Shown one piece after another: positions 9,628 through 19,160 of a DNA stretch of 64,000 nucleotides. The DNA comes from Actinokineospora terrae (GTDB lineage Bacteria; Actinomycetota; Actinomycetes; Mycobacteriales; Pseudonocardiaceae). The stretch lies in NCBI RefSeq assembly GCF_900111175.1, contig NZ_FOGI01000010.1:124001-188000 (forward strand), read 5' to 3'. The translations under genes were made by a program, and so were the position numbers. Numbering within the stretch: the first letter of the stretch is position 1; each line of letters begins with the position of its first letter. The notes beneath the pieces are model-generated. The model had not been told where the DNA came from. It ran no database searches and worked only from the letters and a program-made list of their open reading frames with translations.

Positions 9628-12600
9628 CGCACGTACTCGTAGATCCTCTCGGTGCGCTCCAGGGCCTTGGCGTGCCCCGGGTCGTGGCGGGCGAGGTTCT
9701 GGAAGATCGCCAACGCCTCTCCGGCGGCGGTGTGAGCTTGCTGGGACGGGCCGTACGCGAGGGCGAGGTTGGCCAGGCAGATGGCCAGCTCGACGCGGTA
9801 GGCGCCGCGGTTCTCGTCGGCCAGCTCGCGGAAGAGGGTTGCCGCTTCGGTGTGGACGGTGATGGCGCCGGGGGTGTCGGCCATGAGGTCGAGGGTGATG
9901 CCGTGGTTGTTGAGGCAGGTGGCCAGGTCCGAGCGGAGTTCGGGCCGGTTGGGCAGGAGGCTGCGGTAGATCGCGATGGACGTGCGGTGGCAGTCGTCCG
10001 CGCTCATCAGCCTGCCCATCTCCCGCTGCACCGCGGCTCGCGCCTCGAACGCCTCGGCCGTGGTGGTGGCCCTGGGCTGGCTCGATGCCAGTGATACGGC
10101 TTCCTCGGCTGCTTGCAGCGCGGCGTCGAGGTTGCCGGTGGCGCAGTGGGTCAGGGAGAGGATGGTCAGACTGTGGGCGAGTGTGGCTGGACCGCACAGC
10201 CTGGAGGCGCGCAGGGTCTCGACCGCCTGCTGCGCCAGGTCGAGGGCTGGATCGTCCGAAAGGGATAGTCGGGCGATGATGGTCTGGACGTGGGCCAGGT
10301 GGGTGCGATGCGCGTCAGGATTCGCGGCGGATAGCTCAAGGGCGTTGTCCAACGCTGTCCTGGCCCTGTCGACGACAGCCCTGCGCTTGCCGGTCGCGTA
10401 CTCGATCATCGCGGCATTGATCAACGTGGTGGAGAAGCTGCGGACGTCGTAGCTGTCGTTGCCCACCATGAAACTGTCACTGATGGCCCGCAGCGCCTGA
10501 TCCGGGCGGGCCAAGGCCAAGAGGGCCATGGCGTGGTTGTTCAGGGCGACCGCGTGGTTGTGCCAGGACAACCGGTCGCGACCGCGGTTCGTCTCGTACG
10601 TGGTGGCCGCGTACTTCGCCGCCTGTTCGGCCTGCTTGAGATGCTCCTCGGCGTAGTAGGCGACGGCGAGTTCGTTGGCCATGGTGACGTCGAGGAGGGG
10701 GGTGGTACCGATGTGGATGGCCTCCCCGTACCTGCCCGCCCGGTTCAGCCGGATCATCATGGCCGCGTCGCCCCTGGTCACGGCCCGGGTGAGTTCGACC
10801 GCGAAGTCAGCCAACACCTCGCTGTAGTCCGGCAACAGCTTGAGCAACCGGTTGCGCCTGCCCTGTGCCATGCCCCTTGGCAGAGCTTCGACGAAGGTGT
10901 CCGAGTTCGTGAGGGATGGGGCCAGCACGAGGATGAGTTCGGCCATCTCCCTGTCACGCACCAGGAGACCGATGAGCTCGGTGAACTCGCCTCCGCCGCT
11001 TGCCTTGTCCAGGAGCAGCACGAGCCGGATCCGGTCCTCGGTGGTCGTGGACCGGAGGAGATGGCCGGGACTCGTCTGCCCGAATACGCCGAGACAACCG
11101 CGCCGGAGGAAGTCCGGTGCGGAGATGAAGTGGTGCCCGGACGGGTAGAACCGGGCGATTGCGTCGACCACAGCCTCTTTGTTGACCAACTCCAACGCGT
11201 GGGCACGGGTGGCGGGGCTCAGCAGAACGAGCTTCGCCGCGTCGTCGAGCGGAAGCCGGTGGACGATCTGCCACAGGTCCACCTCGTGGCGCAGCAGCGC
11301 GTTGATATCGCCTGGTGGGTTGCGGTGGGCATGCTCGAGATCGCGCGCTAGTTCGGCGACCCTCACTTGGATTCCCCGCACGAGCCGGCCGGTTCGCCGC
11401 AGGGGGACATCGGTGGCGCCGGTGACGACGGGGGTGATCACCGAGATCGCGGCGGAGGGGAGCGGGTGCTCGGAGAGCAGGAGAAGGTGAGTTCCGCCCT
11501 GTGGGAGCGGGATTGTGGCGTCCGGGGGCGGGTCGGCGCAGATGATCAACACTGGGTCGTGTGGGGAGAGGGCGAGGGTGGCGAGGTGGGGCCAGTCGAG
11601 CCAGGCGACTGTCCACTCGGCAGGGAGACCGTTGGCGAGGCGGGCGGTGAGAGTGGGGTGTGCGGGGAGATCGGGGTTGGCGAAGTTCAGGACCGCGTTG
11701 CTCGTGAGGAGCGTGTCGAAGGTGTCCAGCCAAGGCTGTTCGGTGGGGGTGGGGAAGGCGCCCAGGGCGGGGTTGAGGAGGGGGGCGGGGGTGAGGACGT
11801 GGCCGAAGGTGGGGAGGGTGGGGGGTGGGGTGGAGAACTCGGCCAGTTCCAAGGGTTCTGGGAAGCACGCGCCCGCGTGGGCGGCCACTACTTCGCGGAA
11901 GTTCTCGCGGTCCAACAGGGTTCGGGTAGTGACAACGGCGTGGTGGGCGGGGCTTTGTGGGGTGAGGGTGGGGATCACGCCCACGACCAAGCCCTCGTGG
12001 AAGACGATCGCGCCACCGGAGAAGGTGTAGCCGTTGGCGTCGCGGATGTGGCGGGGGTATTCGACGGTGAGGGGGTCGGTGAAGGGGAGGGTGGTGGTCC
12101 ACACCAGGCGGGACGGGGCCAGGGAGCGGCCGATGACCTTGTGCTCGCCCTCGGCGCCCCCGGTGACCGGTGTGCCCCAGCGGACCGGCGGGAGGTCGGG
12201 GACGACGTCCTCGGTGGTGGTGAGCAGGGCCAGGCGCCCGGAGTGCCAGACGACTGTGCCCGTGGTCGTGGCGGATTCCCCGATGACGCCGATCTCCACC
12301 TGGTCCGGGAGCTTCTCGCTCGCAGCGAGGAGCAAGGCCAGACGTGAGGTGATGAGCAGGGCGGTGCGGTCGCCGACAGCGACGACTCTGGCCTGGGCGT
12401 CGTCCACCAGCCTGGTCGTCGGGGTGGCGATGGGGTCCGCTGCGTCGAGGGTGTTCAGGAGGTCGGTGGCGGCGGTGGCGAATTGCTGGGACTCGGCGGG
12501 GAGGGTGGCGCGGGCGGCGGGGTCCAGGATCAGGGCCGAGACGCCGGAGGGGGTGGGGGTCTGGGTGGCTATGTGGGCGGTCAGGGTTTCGACCAGGTCC

Positions 12601-13844
12601 CAGGCGTCCTGGTGGGTCAGGTGGGTCTGGATCAGGGGGGCGGCGGCGAGGCGGAAGGCGAGGACGGGGTAGCGGGGGTCGGGGGTGATGACCGTGAGCA
12701 GGCCGCTGGAGAGGAACTCGGCGATGTCCGACAGGCCCGCGTCGGGGACCATGGTGTGCCGGATCAAGTGCAGCAGCGGCAGGCCGAAGCGGCTGAAGTG
12801 GGAGCAGAGCACGGCCAGGCGGACGGCGGCCGGTGTGGCGGTGTGCAGGAAGGACTCGGCGACCTCGGTGATCGTCGCGGGGATGCTGGGGCGGACCGGG
12901 GAGTCCACGAGGATGGCGTCGCAGCCCGGGTGGGCGCCGCGCATGAGGGTGTGCGACCAGCGGGCGATCGAGGCCGGGGTCAACGACACGGTGGGGACGC
13001 CGGTGGTGAGGCGGCCAGGTGTGAGGGCGTGGGTCCGAACGCGGCGTTGGTTGAGGGCGGAATGGCGCCAGAGTCGTTGCGGCAGTGGGTCGATGATGAC
13101 CGTGGGAGTGGTGGCCGCCGCAGAGCGCACCAGGTTCCACAGTGGACCGGAGCGCCATTCCGGGGCGGTGAAGTCCGACAGGAACATGACCAGGCGGCGG
13201 GAACCGGGGGTGCGCAGGCGCCGGGGGAGCGACGTGATCGGACCGTCGTCGTCGCGCACCGCCGCGGTGGCCGGGGCGAGCTGCCAGACCCGGACCTGTC
13301 GGAACGCGCCCATCCGGCGCAACAGGGCCACGAACGCCGACACGTCGTCGTGCCACACCGACATCGTGGTGCTGGTGTCGACGACCACCACCACGTCGAA
13401 CCAGCGCTCCGGCTCCGGCGCGACCACCGGCACCAGGATCCCTTCCGCCGCATAGCGTTCGACGGTCGCGTCCACATCCAACCGGTTACGCACGCCGGCG
13501 CGCCACGGCTTGAGGAACGGCCGCAGCGCGCGCCCCATGGCCAACAGGTCCACCGACGCGCGGGTCACCGGCACGGTCGCGGGCTTGCCCTGCCTGCGCT
13601 CCAGGCTCGACGACGTCCGCTCCACCACTGGCCGCCGCTCGACGGGCGCGGGCGGGTCGACGCGCGCGGGCTCGGGAACGACCGGCGGCGTGACAACCGG
13701 AGCCCGCGGCGGCACGACCACCGGCTCGACCGGCGGCAACACAACCTGCCCCGCCAGCCACATCGCGTCCGCCACCGCCCAGACATCCAGTTCCGGCACC
13801 GCGGCCGAGATGGCCGCAACCACTCCCGCCAGCGCGTCGGTCAT
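9591..13844 (-). CDS. vWA / protease-like / TPR protein of a VMAP-type conflict system (SAV_2336-like N-terminus)
   Basis: This is a 1417-aa multidomain protein. A short N-terminal domain (residues 1-35, ending in VADAMWLAGQV) resembles the SAV_2336 family. A Pro-rich linker follows, then a von Willebrand A-like domain (about 145-290) with a MIDAS-type D156-T-S-T-T motif and FLSDF. The centre (about 480-680) resembles a trypsin-like fold. The motif YTFSGGAIVF near residue 608 matches the nucleophile-Ser loop, but where AAH is expected the protein reads AAS, so it may be inactive. A helical region follows, then TPR-like repeats (about 1090-1400, ALNNHAMALLALARPDQALR; CLNNHGITLDLMADTPGAIT). It is the last gene of an operon with a MoxR ATPase 24 bases upstream. 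vWA plus MoxR plus a third protein defines VMAP-type ternary systems. The domain calls beyond vWA and TPR are tentative. Confidence 0.8.
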   Translation of the reverse strand: MTDALAGVVAAISAAVPELDVWAVADAMWLAGQVVLPPVEPVVVPPRAPVVTPPVVPEPARVDPPAPVERRPVVERTSSSLERRQGKPATVPVTRASVDLLAMGRALRPFLKPWRAGVRNRLDVDATVERYAAEGILVPVVAPEPERWFDVVVVVDTSTTMSVWHDDVSAFVALLRRMGAFRQVRVWQLAPATAAVRDDDGPITSLPRRLRTPGSRRLVMFLSDFTAPEWRSGPLWNLVRSAAATTPTVIIDPLPQRLWRHSALNQRRVRTHALTPGRLTTGVPTVSLTPASIARWSHTLMRGAHPGCDAILVDSPVRPSIPATITEVAESFLHTATPAAVRLAVLCSHFSRFGLPLLHLIRHTMVPDAGLSDIAEFLSSGLLTVITPDPRYPVLAFRLAAAPLIQTHLTHQDAWDLVETLTAHIATQTPTPSGVSALILDPAARATLPAESQQFATAATDLLNTLDAADPIATPTTRLVDDAQARVVAVGDRTALLITSRLALLLAASEKLPDQVEIGVIGESATTTGTVVWHSGRLALLTTTEDVVPDLPPVRWGTPVTGGAEGEHKVIGRSLAPSRLVWTTTLPFTDPLTVEYPRHIRDANGYTFSGGAIVFHEGLVVGVIPTLTPQSPAHHAVVTTRTLLDRENFREVVAAHAGACFPEPLELAEFSTPPPTLPTFGHVLTPAPLLNPALGAFPTPTEQPWLDTFDTLLTSNAVLNFANPDLPAHPTLTARLANGLPAEWTVAWLDWPHLATLALSPHDPVLIICADPPPDATIPLPQGGTHLLLLSEHPLPSAAISVITPVVTGATDVPLRRTGRLVRGIQVRVAELARDLEHAHRNPPGDINALLRHEVDLWQIVHRLPLDDAAKLVLLSPATRAHALELVNKEAVVDAIARFYPSGHHFISAPDFLRRGCLGVFGQTSPGHLLRSTTTEDRIRLVLLLDKASGGGEFTELIGLLVRDREMAELILVLAPSLTNSDTFVEALPRGMAQGRRNRLLKLLPDYSEVLADFAVELTRAVTRGDAAMMIRLNRAGRYGEAIHIGTTPLLDVTMANELAVAYYAEEHLKQAEQAAKYAATTYETNRGRDRLSWHNHAVALNNHAMALLALARPDQALRAISDSFMVGNDSYDVRSFSTTLINAAMIEYATGKRRAVVDRARTALDNALELSAANPDAHRTHLAHVQTIIARLSLSDDPALDLAQQAVETLRASRLCGPATLAHSLTILSLTHCATGNLDAALQAAEEAVSLASSQPRATTTAEAFEARAAVQREMGRLMSADDCHRTSIAIYRSLLPNRPELRSDLATCLNNHGITLDLMADTPGAITVHTEAATLFRELADENRGAYRVELAICLANLALAYGPSQQAHTAAGEALAIFQNLARHDPGHAKALERTERIYEYVRQSDPGDGTAGV

Positions 13845-13868
13845 GACTCAGCGGCCACAGTGGTCGGG

Positions 13869-14795
13869 TCAGCCATGGTTCAGCGATCGCAGTAGCAGGT
13901 TTCGCAGGCTTTCCGTGTCCGCGCCGCCTGGACCCGTGACCACGTGGATGACGTTGAGCAGTTGGTCCACGGCGAGGACGTCGTTGTCCGCCAAGCGTTG
14001 CGCGAAGGCCTCGACCAGCTCCGACACCGGCTGGCTCAACGGGTCCACGTCCAGGTGCGCGGCGACGATCCGGCGCAGCTCCACCACCCCGGGCTTGGGC
14101 ATCGTGAACCGCACGCAGCGCCGCAGGAACGCGGGTGGGAAGTCGCGTTCGTCGTTGCTCGTCAGGACGATGAACGGGAACTCGGTGCAGGCGACCTTGC
14201 CCGCGGACACCACGCTCGTCTCGGTGCTCTCCCAGTGCCGCACCGCGACCTCGTCCACCGCGTGCCGGGTCAGCTCCGGGATCTCGAACTCGCCGCGCTC
14301 CAACACGTCCAGCAGATCGCTGGGCAGGTCGAGGTCGCTCTTGTCGATCTCGTCGATCAGCAACGCCCGTGGCCGGACCGAGGGCAGCAGGGCCGTCCCG
14401 AGTGGACCGAGCCGCAGGAACTCGGCGATGTCGTCCACGCCGTGGTCGATGCCCTCCCGGCGCAGGTTCTGCGCGTGCACTCGACCCAGGGCGTCGTAGC
14501 GGTAGAGCGCGTCGCGCAGGGTGCTGCGGGAGGTGATGTGCCAGCGCAGCACCTGGCCCAGGTCCAGCTCGTGCGCGACCTGCTCGATGATCGTCGACTT
14601 GCCCGACCCCGCCGTCCCGGACACCAGCAGCGGCCTGCGCAGCAGCACCGCCGCGTTCACCGCCTCCACCAGTCCCGGCGGCGGCTGGAACCGCGCGTGC
14701 GGTGACCGGCGCGGGAAGGTCCGCCACGGCGGTGGGGCGGGCAGCACCTCGCGCCGCTGCTCGCCGTCACCCCGGTAGTACCGCGCCCAGGTCAT
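13869..14795 (-). CDS. MoxR-type AAA+ ATPase of the conflict operon
   Basis: This is a 308-aa AAA+ ATPase. Visible motifs are Walker A GTAGSGKST (about residues 60-68), Walker B ALLIDEID, sensor-1 VLTSND and an arginine-finger-like RRCVRF. The layout is that of MoxR ATPases, which act as chaperone-like remodellers paired with vWA proteins. The ATG at 14795 has AGAGG five bases upstream. The GTG at 14801 is in frame but too close to that site. It sits 9 bases after the upstream stop and 24 bases before the vWA/TPR gene, so the three genes form one transcription unit. In VMAP-type systems the MoxR ATPase is thought to gate assembly or release of an effector by NTP hydrolysis. Confidence 0.92.
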   Translation of the reverse strand: MTWARYYRGDGEQRREVLPAPPPWRTFPRRSPHARFQPPPGLVEAVNAAVLLRRPLLVSGTAGSGKSTIIEQVAHELDLGQVLRWHITSRSTLRDALYRYDALGRVHAQNLRREGIDHGVDDIAEFLRLGPLGTALLPSVRPRALLIDEIDKSDLDLPSDLLDVLERGEFEIPELTRHAVDEVAVRHWESTETSVVSAGKVACTEFPFIVLTSNDERDFPPAFLRRCVRFTMPKPGVVELRRIVAAHLDVDPLSQPVSELVEAFAQRLADNDVLAVDQLLNVIHVVTGPGGADTESLRNLLLRSLNHG

Positions 14796-14804
14796 GTCCA
14801 CCTC

Positions 14805-16631
14805 TCAGTTCGCCGTCGGGGGGTTCATCTCGCGCCTGGCCAGGCGTCGGCCGAACACCAGCCAGTCCTCGTCGTGCCACACCGACCGCAGGCAGCGCAG
14901 CGGGGACCCGTCGCGGTACGCCGACGCGAGGCCCTCCGGCAGCGACCCCCACCGCTCGTACAACGCGGGCAGCCAGCCCTCGCTCTCCTCCCGCGGCCAC
15001 AGCAGGATCGGGCAGTACGGCAGCAGCAGGTCCAGCACCGCGGCCAGGTCGGCGGGCCGGTGGTCGATGGCGATGGCCCGGGTGAACTCGCTGTTGGCCA
15101 GCCGCTCGTCGAGCACGTCCAGGTCGCCGAGCGCGTCGACACCCAGCGGGTCCAGCGGCACCCCGGCCGCCGCGCCCACCCGGTGCAGCACGTCGTGGGC
15201 GTTGTCGTGCAGGTCGGCGCGGTAGGTCGTCGGGTCGAGCCAGCCGGTCCACTGGGTCAGCACCTGGTGGCGGGCGCCGAGGAAGAACCGGCCCGGCCTG
15301 CTGCGCTCCGGGTACCAGGTGGCCAGCAGGTGCGCGGGCGCGGCCAGGTCCAGGTGGCGCAGCCGCTCACCCGGCCGCAGCCGCCCGTCCGCCCACGCCA
15401 GCGCCTGCCCGATCGCGGCCTCGGCGCCCGCCTGGGTCCGGTCCGACTCGAACACCGTCTGCGGGGTCGGGCTCTGGCCGGGCCGCAGCAGGTACGCCTC
15501 CACCGCGTCCGGCCACAGCGGCGCCTCGGCGGCAAGGCTCACCACCAGCCGCAACTCCTTGCGCCCCGCCAGCGGGACGTGCACCTCGGTCACCGCGTCC
15601 CGCAACTCCGGTTCCGCGTGCGCATCCGCCGCCCAAGTCCGCAACGCCGGGTGCTCGCCATCCGCGCCGACTGCCTTGGCTAAAGCCACCAGCAACCGTG
15701 CGACCGCGGCCTTCGGTTTGCCCCGCGCCGATCCGTTGAGCGCAGCGTCCTCCAGAACCCGCACCAGCAGACCCGATCCGGACCCGTCGCCGGTCACCCC
15801 GACCGCCGTTGCCGCCGCGCGGATCGCGTCCGTCGACAGGTCCAGCTCACGCGCGCACTCGGCGGCCCGCACGGCGTAGAACAAGGCGGAGTGGGTGTGC
15901 AGGATCCGCCGCGTGCCCAGGGTGTCCGGCGCCGACTCGGCCGCCGCGCGCAGTTCGTCGAACCGCTCGCGCGTCCAGACCGGCGGCACCGGGAACTCGC
16001 CCCAGGCGTGGAGCAACCGGTCCACTGTGGCGCGGCCGAGCGGTCCGATCACCTCGCCGAGCAGGTGCGGGACCCAGACCCGGTTGGGCACGAGGGGAAC
16101 GGGGTCGCCGGTGAGGGTGGCACCGATTGTCGCGGCCAGCGCGGGGTCCACGGCGATGTGCTCGTCACCGGCCGGGTCACCCGCGGTGATCACGGCGCTG
16201 AGGGCGAAGGTGGCGCGGAGGTCGTGCGTCGCCGCGGTGAGGACGGTGCCGCCGTTGACGGTGACGGGGTGCGCGGCGCCGTGCAGGTCCAGCAGCGCGG
16301 TCAGGGGAACGACCTCGGCGCAGTCCTGGAGCAGTTGCCGCAGGTCGACCGTGGCGCCGGTGGCGGTGACGTACTGTGTGCCGCTCGCTGACCCCAGGAC
16401 GGCCAACACGAGCCTGGCCCCCGCCCTGCTCGCGGTCCTGGCCGCGGTCATCACTTGCCTGCGGGCGTCGGCCGGGTCCGCGAACGAGGCCACCGGCGGC
16501 CCGGACATCGCCTTGAGCACCGGGTCGGTCAGCGCGGCGTGCAGGGTCGACGCGGCCCGCTCCAGGGCATCCGGCTGCCCGACCGCCCCGCACCGGGTGG
16601 CGACGACGAGCAGGTGCCGCGTCATGGTCAT
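14805..16631 (-). CDS. VMAP-like protein with pseudo-caspase N-terminus
   Basis: This is a 608-aa protein, first gene of the minus-strand operon (ATG at 16631, or the Met two codons on). Residues 1-130 have the alternating pattern of a caspase-like fold (HLLVVATRCG, a helix, ARLVLAVLGSASG, LTALLDLHGAA). The catalytic SGHG and DxCHS motifs are not present: the positions read GSASG and DLHGAA, so this would be a pseudo-enzyme. The middle is helical. The C-terminal half (about 350-600, LRLVVSLAAEAPLWPDAVEA; YCPILLWPREESEGW) resembles the C-terminal domain of vWA-MoxR-associated proteins. In published VMAP systems this protein couples a variable effector to the vWA/MoxR pair. The assignment rests on operon context plus weak sequence resemblance. 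A profile search would be needed to confirm it. Confidence 0.7.
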   Translation of the reverse strand: MTMTRHLLVVATRCGAVGQPDALERAASTLHAALTDPVLKAMSGPPVASFADPADARRQVMTAARTASRAGARLVLAVLGSASGTQYVTATGATVDLRQLLQDCAEVVPLTALLDLHGAAHPVTVNGGTVLTAATHDLRATFALSAVITAGDPAGDEHIAVDPALAATIGATLTGDPVPLVPNRVWVPHLLGEVIGPLGRATVDRLLHAWGEFPVPPVWTRERFDELRAAAESAPDTLGTRRILHTHSALFYAVRAAECARELDLSTDAIRAAATAVGVTGDGSGSGLLVRVLEDAALNGSARGKPKAAVARLLVALAKAVGADGEHPALRTWAADAHAEPELRDAVTEVHVPLAGRKELRLVVSLAAEAPLWPDAVEAYLLRPGQSPTPQTVFESDRTQAGAEAAIGQALAWADGRLRPGERLRHLDLAAPAHLLATWYPERSRPGRFFLGARHQVLTQWTGWLDPTTYRADLHDNAHDVLHRVGAAAGVPLDPLGVDALGDLDVLDERLANSEFTRAIAIDHRPADLAAVLDLLLPYCPILLWPREESEGWLPALYERWGSLPEGLASAYRDGSPLRCLRSVWHDEDWLVFGRRLARREMNPPTAN

Positions 16632-16707
16632 CCGCTCGCTCGCCGCTCCCTGTCACCGGGCAATGATCACAAGGCTAGATCGGTGCCGGGAGCGGCGGCG
16701 TTTCGGC

Positions 16708-18285
16708 TCAGGCGGCGGCTCGTTCCTCGGCCAGGCGCTGCGTGCCGGACTGGGTGCGGAGCGGGACCTCCCTGATGGCGGCCACGCAGACCACCGTCGC
16801 GAGGGACAACACCGCCGCCACCAGCAGGATCGTCGCCGTCGCGTCGCCGTAAGCGGTGCGGACGATGGTGGCCACGACGGGCGGGAGCTGGTCCAGCGAG
16901 CCGATGCCCGCGCCGCCGGAGCCAACGGGGATGCCCGCATCGGCCAGGCCCTGCGTGGTCAGGGTGCCCACCCGGCTGGCGAGGACCGCGCCGAGGACGG
17001 ACACGCCGACCGTGCCGCCGAGCGAGCGGAAGAAGGCGACCGTGGAACTCGCCGCGCCCAGGTCGGCGGGGGCGACGGTGTTCTGCACGGCCAGGACCAG
17101 GTTCTGCATGGTCATCCCCATGCCGACGCCGAGGACGAACAGGAAGGCGCCGAGCAGCACCATGTCCGTGGTGTGGTCGATCGTGCCGAGCAGGCCGAAG
17201 CCCGCGACCATCAGCGCCGAGCCGACCACCAGGAACGCCTTCCACCGGCCGAGGCGGGTGATCAGGATGCCGGACAGGGTGGATGAGAGCACCGACCCGA
17301 TGATCATCGGCAGGGTCAGCAGGCCCGCCGCGGTCGGCGAGTAGCCCCTGGCGATCTGGAAGTACTGGCCGAGGAACACCGCGCCGCCGAACAGGGCCGT
17401 GCCGACCGCGATGCCGGCGACCGTGGCCAACGCGGTGGTGCGGTCGGCGAACAGGCGCAACGGGATGATCGGCTCGACCGCCCGCGACTCCACCCACACC
17501 GCCAGCGCCAGCAGCACCACGCCGGCACCGGCCAGCGCGAACGACGTGCCCGAACCCCAGGCGAACTCGCCGCCCGCGAGCGTCACCCAGATCAGCAGGA
17601 CGCTCACCCCGGCGGTGATCAGCGCGGCGCCCCAGTAGTCGATCCGCACCCTGCGCCGCACGACGGGCAGGTTCAACGTCCGCTGCACGACCAGCGCCGA
17701 GACCACCGCCAGCGGCACGCACACGAAGAAGCACCACCGCCACCCCAGCCGGCTCGTGTCGACGATGACCCCGCCCAGCAGCGGACCCGCGACCGTCGCC
17801 ACCGACATGACCGCCGCGATCGGACCGGAGTACCGGCCGCGCTCCCTGGGGCTGATCATCGCCGCGATCACGATGACGACCAGCGACTGCAGGCCGCCGA
17901 GCCCGAGGCCCTGCACGACGCGCCAGACGATCAGGACGTCCATCGACTGCGCGAAGCCCGCCAGCACGGAACCGGCGGTGAACACGCCGATGGCCAGCTG
18001 CACCAGCAGCTTCTTGCTGACCAGGTCCGACAGCTTGCCCCAGATCGGGGTGCTCGCGGTGGACGCCAGCAGCGCGGCGGTGATCACCCAGGTGTACTGC
18101 CGCTGCGAGCCGTGCAGGTCTCGGATGATCGTCGGCAGCGCGTTGGACACGATGGTGGAGGACAGGAACGCGGTCAGCATGGCCAGCAGCAGACCGGTCA
18201 ACGCCTCGATCACCCGGCGGTGGTCCATCCGGCCGCTCGCCTCGGCTCCGGTTCCGGTCGGGAGTGCTGTGGACTCAGTGGGCAC
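16708..18285 (-). CDS. DHA2 (EmrB/QacA) family MFS drug exporter, 14 TM
   Basis: This is a 525-aa proton-driven multidrug transporter. Motif A is visible between helices 2 and 3 (GKLSDLVSKKLLVQ), antiporter motif C in helix 5 (AGPLLGGVIVDTS), and the DHA2 start pattern LDxTIVNVALP-like in FLSSTIVSNALPTI. About 14 hydrophobic segments are present, with a cytoplasmic Arg-rich C-terminus. The start overlaps the end of the upstream MarR gene by 11 bp, so the two are co-transcribed and the pump is probably de-repressed by its own substrate. The substrate is not predictable. Confidence 0.93.
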   Translation of the reverse strand: MPTESTALPTGTGAEASGRMDHRRVIEALTGLLLAMLTAFLSSTIVSNALPTIIRDLHGSQRQYTWVITAALLASTASTPIWGKLSDLVSKKLLVQLAIGVFTAGSVLAGFAQSMDVLIVWRVVQGLGLGGLQSLVVIVIAAMISPRERGRYSGPIAAVMSVATVAGPLLGGVIVDTSRLGWRWCFFVCVPLAVVSALVVQRTLNLPVVRRRVRIDYWGAALITAGVSVLLIWVTLAGGEFAWGSGTSFALAGAGVVLLALAVWVESRAVEPIIPLRLFADRTTALATVAGIAVGTALFGGAVFLGQYFQIARGYSPTAAGLLTLPMIIGSVLSSTLSGILITRLGRWKAFLVVGSALMVAGFGLLGTIDHTTDMVLLGAFLFVLGVGMGMTMQNLVLAVQNTVAPADLGAASSTVAFFRSLGGTVGVSVLGAVLASRVGTLTTQGLADAGIPVGSGGAGIGSLDQLPPVVATIVRTAYGDATATILLVAAVLSLATVVCVAAIREVPLRTQSGTQRLAEERAAA

Positions 18286-18718
18286 GGGGGGACTCCTGGG
18301 TGGACAGGGCGCGCACGTCGTCTTCGAGCCTGCGCAACAGGGACAGGAGAGTCGCCGCGTCGTCCTCGGACCAGCGGTCGAGTGCCGCGAGCAGCCGCTG
18401 GGCCTCCTTGTCGCGGTGTCCTCGGAGCCAGTCGACGCCTTCGTCGGTCAGGGAGAGCAGCCCCGCCCTACCGTCCTCCGGATCCGGCCGCCGCTTGACC
18501 AGCCCATCGCGAACCAGCCCGACGACCTGCCTGCTGACCACGGACGGATCGACCGCCAGCCCACAGGCCAACTGCCCAAGCCGCTGCTCACCCGCGTGGT
18601 CGAGGAAGGCCAGCAGGGCAGCGGCCGACCGCTGCTCCTCCTGCTTGAACCCACGGCCAGCTCGCACGATCGCCCGGAACGCCTCGATCAACCCACTGGC
18701 TGTCACCCCGGCGACCAT
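18275..18718 (-). CDS. MarR-family repressor of the DHA2 exporter
   Basis: This is a 147-aa winged helix-turn-helix protein. The recognition region is LGQLACGLAVDPSVVSRQVVGLVRDGLVKRR broken across helices, followed by a wing with the family motif DPEDGRAGLLSLT (MarR D-x-R-D/G-x-R pattern). N- and C-terminal helices provide the dimer interface. The ATG at 18718 has AGGAGG five bases upstream (18724-18729). It is the first gene of a two-gene unit with the DHA2 exporter, and an imperfect palindrome lies just upstream. A phenolic or lipophilic ligand is usual for the family. Confidence 0.9.
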   Translation of the reverse strand: MVAGVTASGLIEAFRAIVRAGRGFKQEEQRSAAALLAFLDHAGEQRLGQLACGLAVDPSVVSRQVVGLVRDGLVKRRPDPEDGRAGLLSLTDEGVDWLRGHRDKEAQRLLAALDRWSEDDAATLLSLLRRLEDDVRALSTQESPRAH

Positions 18719-18730
18719 GACCGCCTCCTG

Positions 18731-18754
18731 TAGTGGTTGGGATAGCCAACTATA
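18731..18754. promoter_or_regulatory. Putative MarR operator
   Basis: TAGTGGTTGG and CCAACTATA flank a five-base centre (GATAG), giving an imperfect inverted repeat whose half-site is TAGTTGG with one insertion on the left. It lies immediately upstream of the MarR ribosome-binding site, where autoregulation is expected. The core is GTTGG-N5-CCAAC. Confidence 0.6.
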
Positions 18755-18794
18755 AGGAGGTTGGTTGTGGAACGCAACTACTGGGTGGCGGGGG

Positions 18795-19160
18795 TCACCG
18801 GACGGTCAGATCGGTGGTGATCCCCTTGGGGCGGACGCGGAACAGGTCGGCGCCGATCTGCTCGGAGTGGTCGTGGACGTACCCAGCCAGGTGGACCGGC
18901 CAGGCCGCTCTTGCCAGGGTGATGTCGCGGGTGATGGCGAGGAACCGGGCGAGTTGTCCGCGGTGAGCAGGCGGGTCAGGGCGAGTTCCCAGCCCTCGGT
19001 GTCACCTGTGCGCAGCAAGGGGGAGTGCGGCAGTGGGTCCGTCGGGGTCTCGGGCTTGGTTCACCCGATGGCGGAAGAAGGCGCGGGAAGCCACTCAGCG
19101 GACCAGGTACGGGGTTGGGTGGCCGCGTACGCGGATCTGGGTGTCTGCTCATCGGGGTGG
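18795..19160 (-). pseudogene. Decayed small gene, at least two lesions
   Basis: No intact reading frame exists here, but a strong GC-biased coding signal runs on the minus strand. One frame reads TPRSAYAATQPRTWSAEWLP, meets an in-frame TGA (19061-19063), and continues GDTEGWELALTRLLTADN. A one-base loss near 18950 shifts the signal to another frame, LARFLAITRDITLARAAWPV then HLAGYVHDHSEQIGADLFRV, ending at the TGA at 18795-18797. The third-position GC is continuous across both lesions. I do not recognise the family. Sequencing error is possible for either lesion. Decay is likelier because the neighbouring small frame is also broken. Confidence 0.5.
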
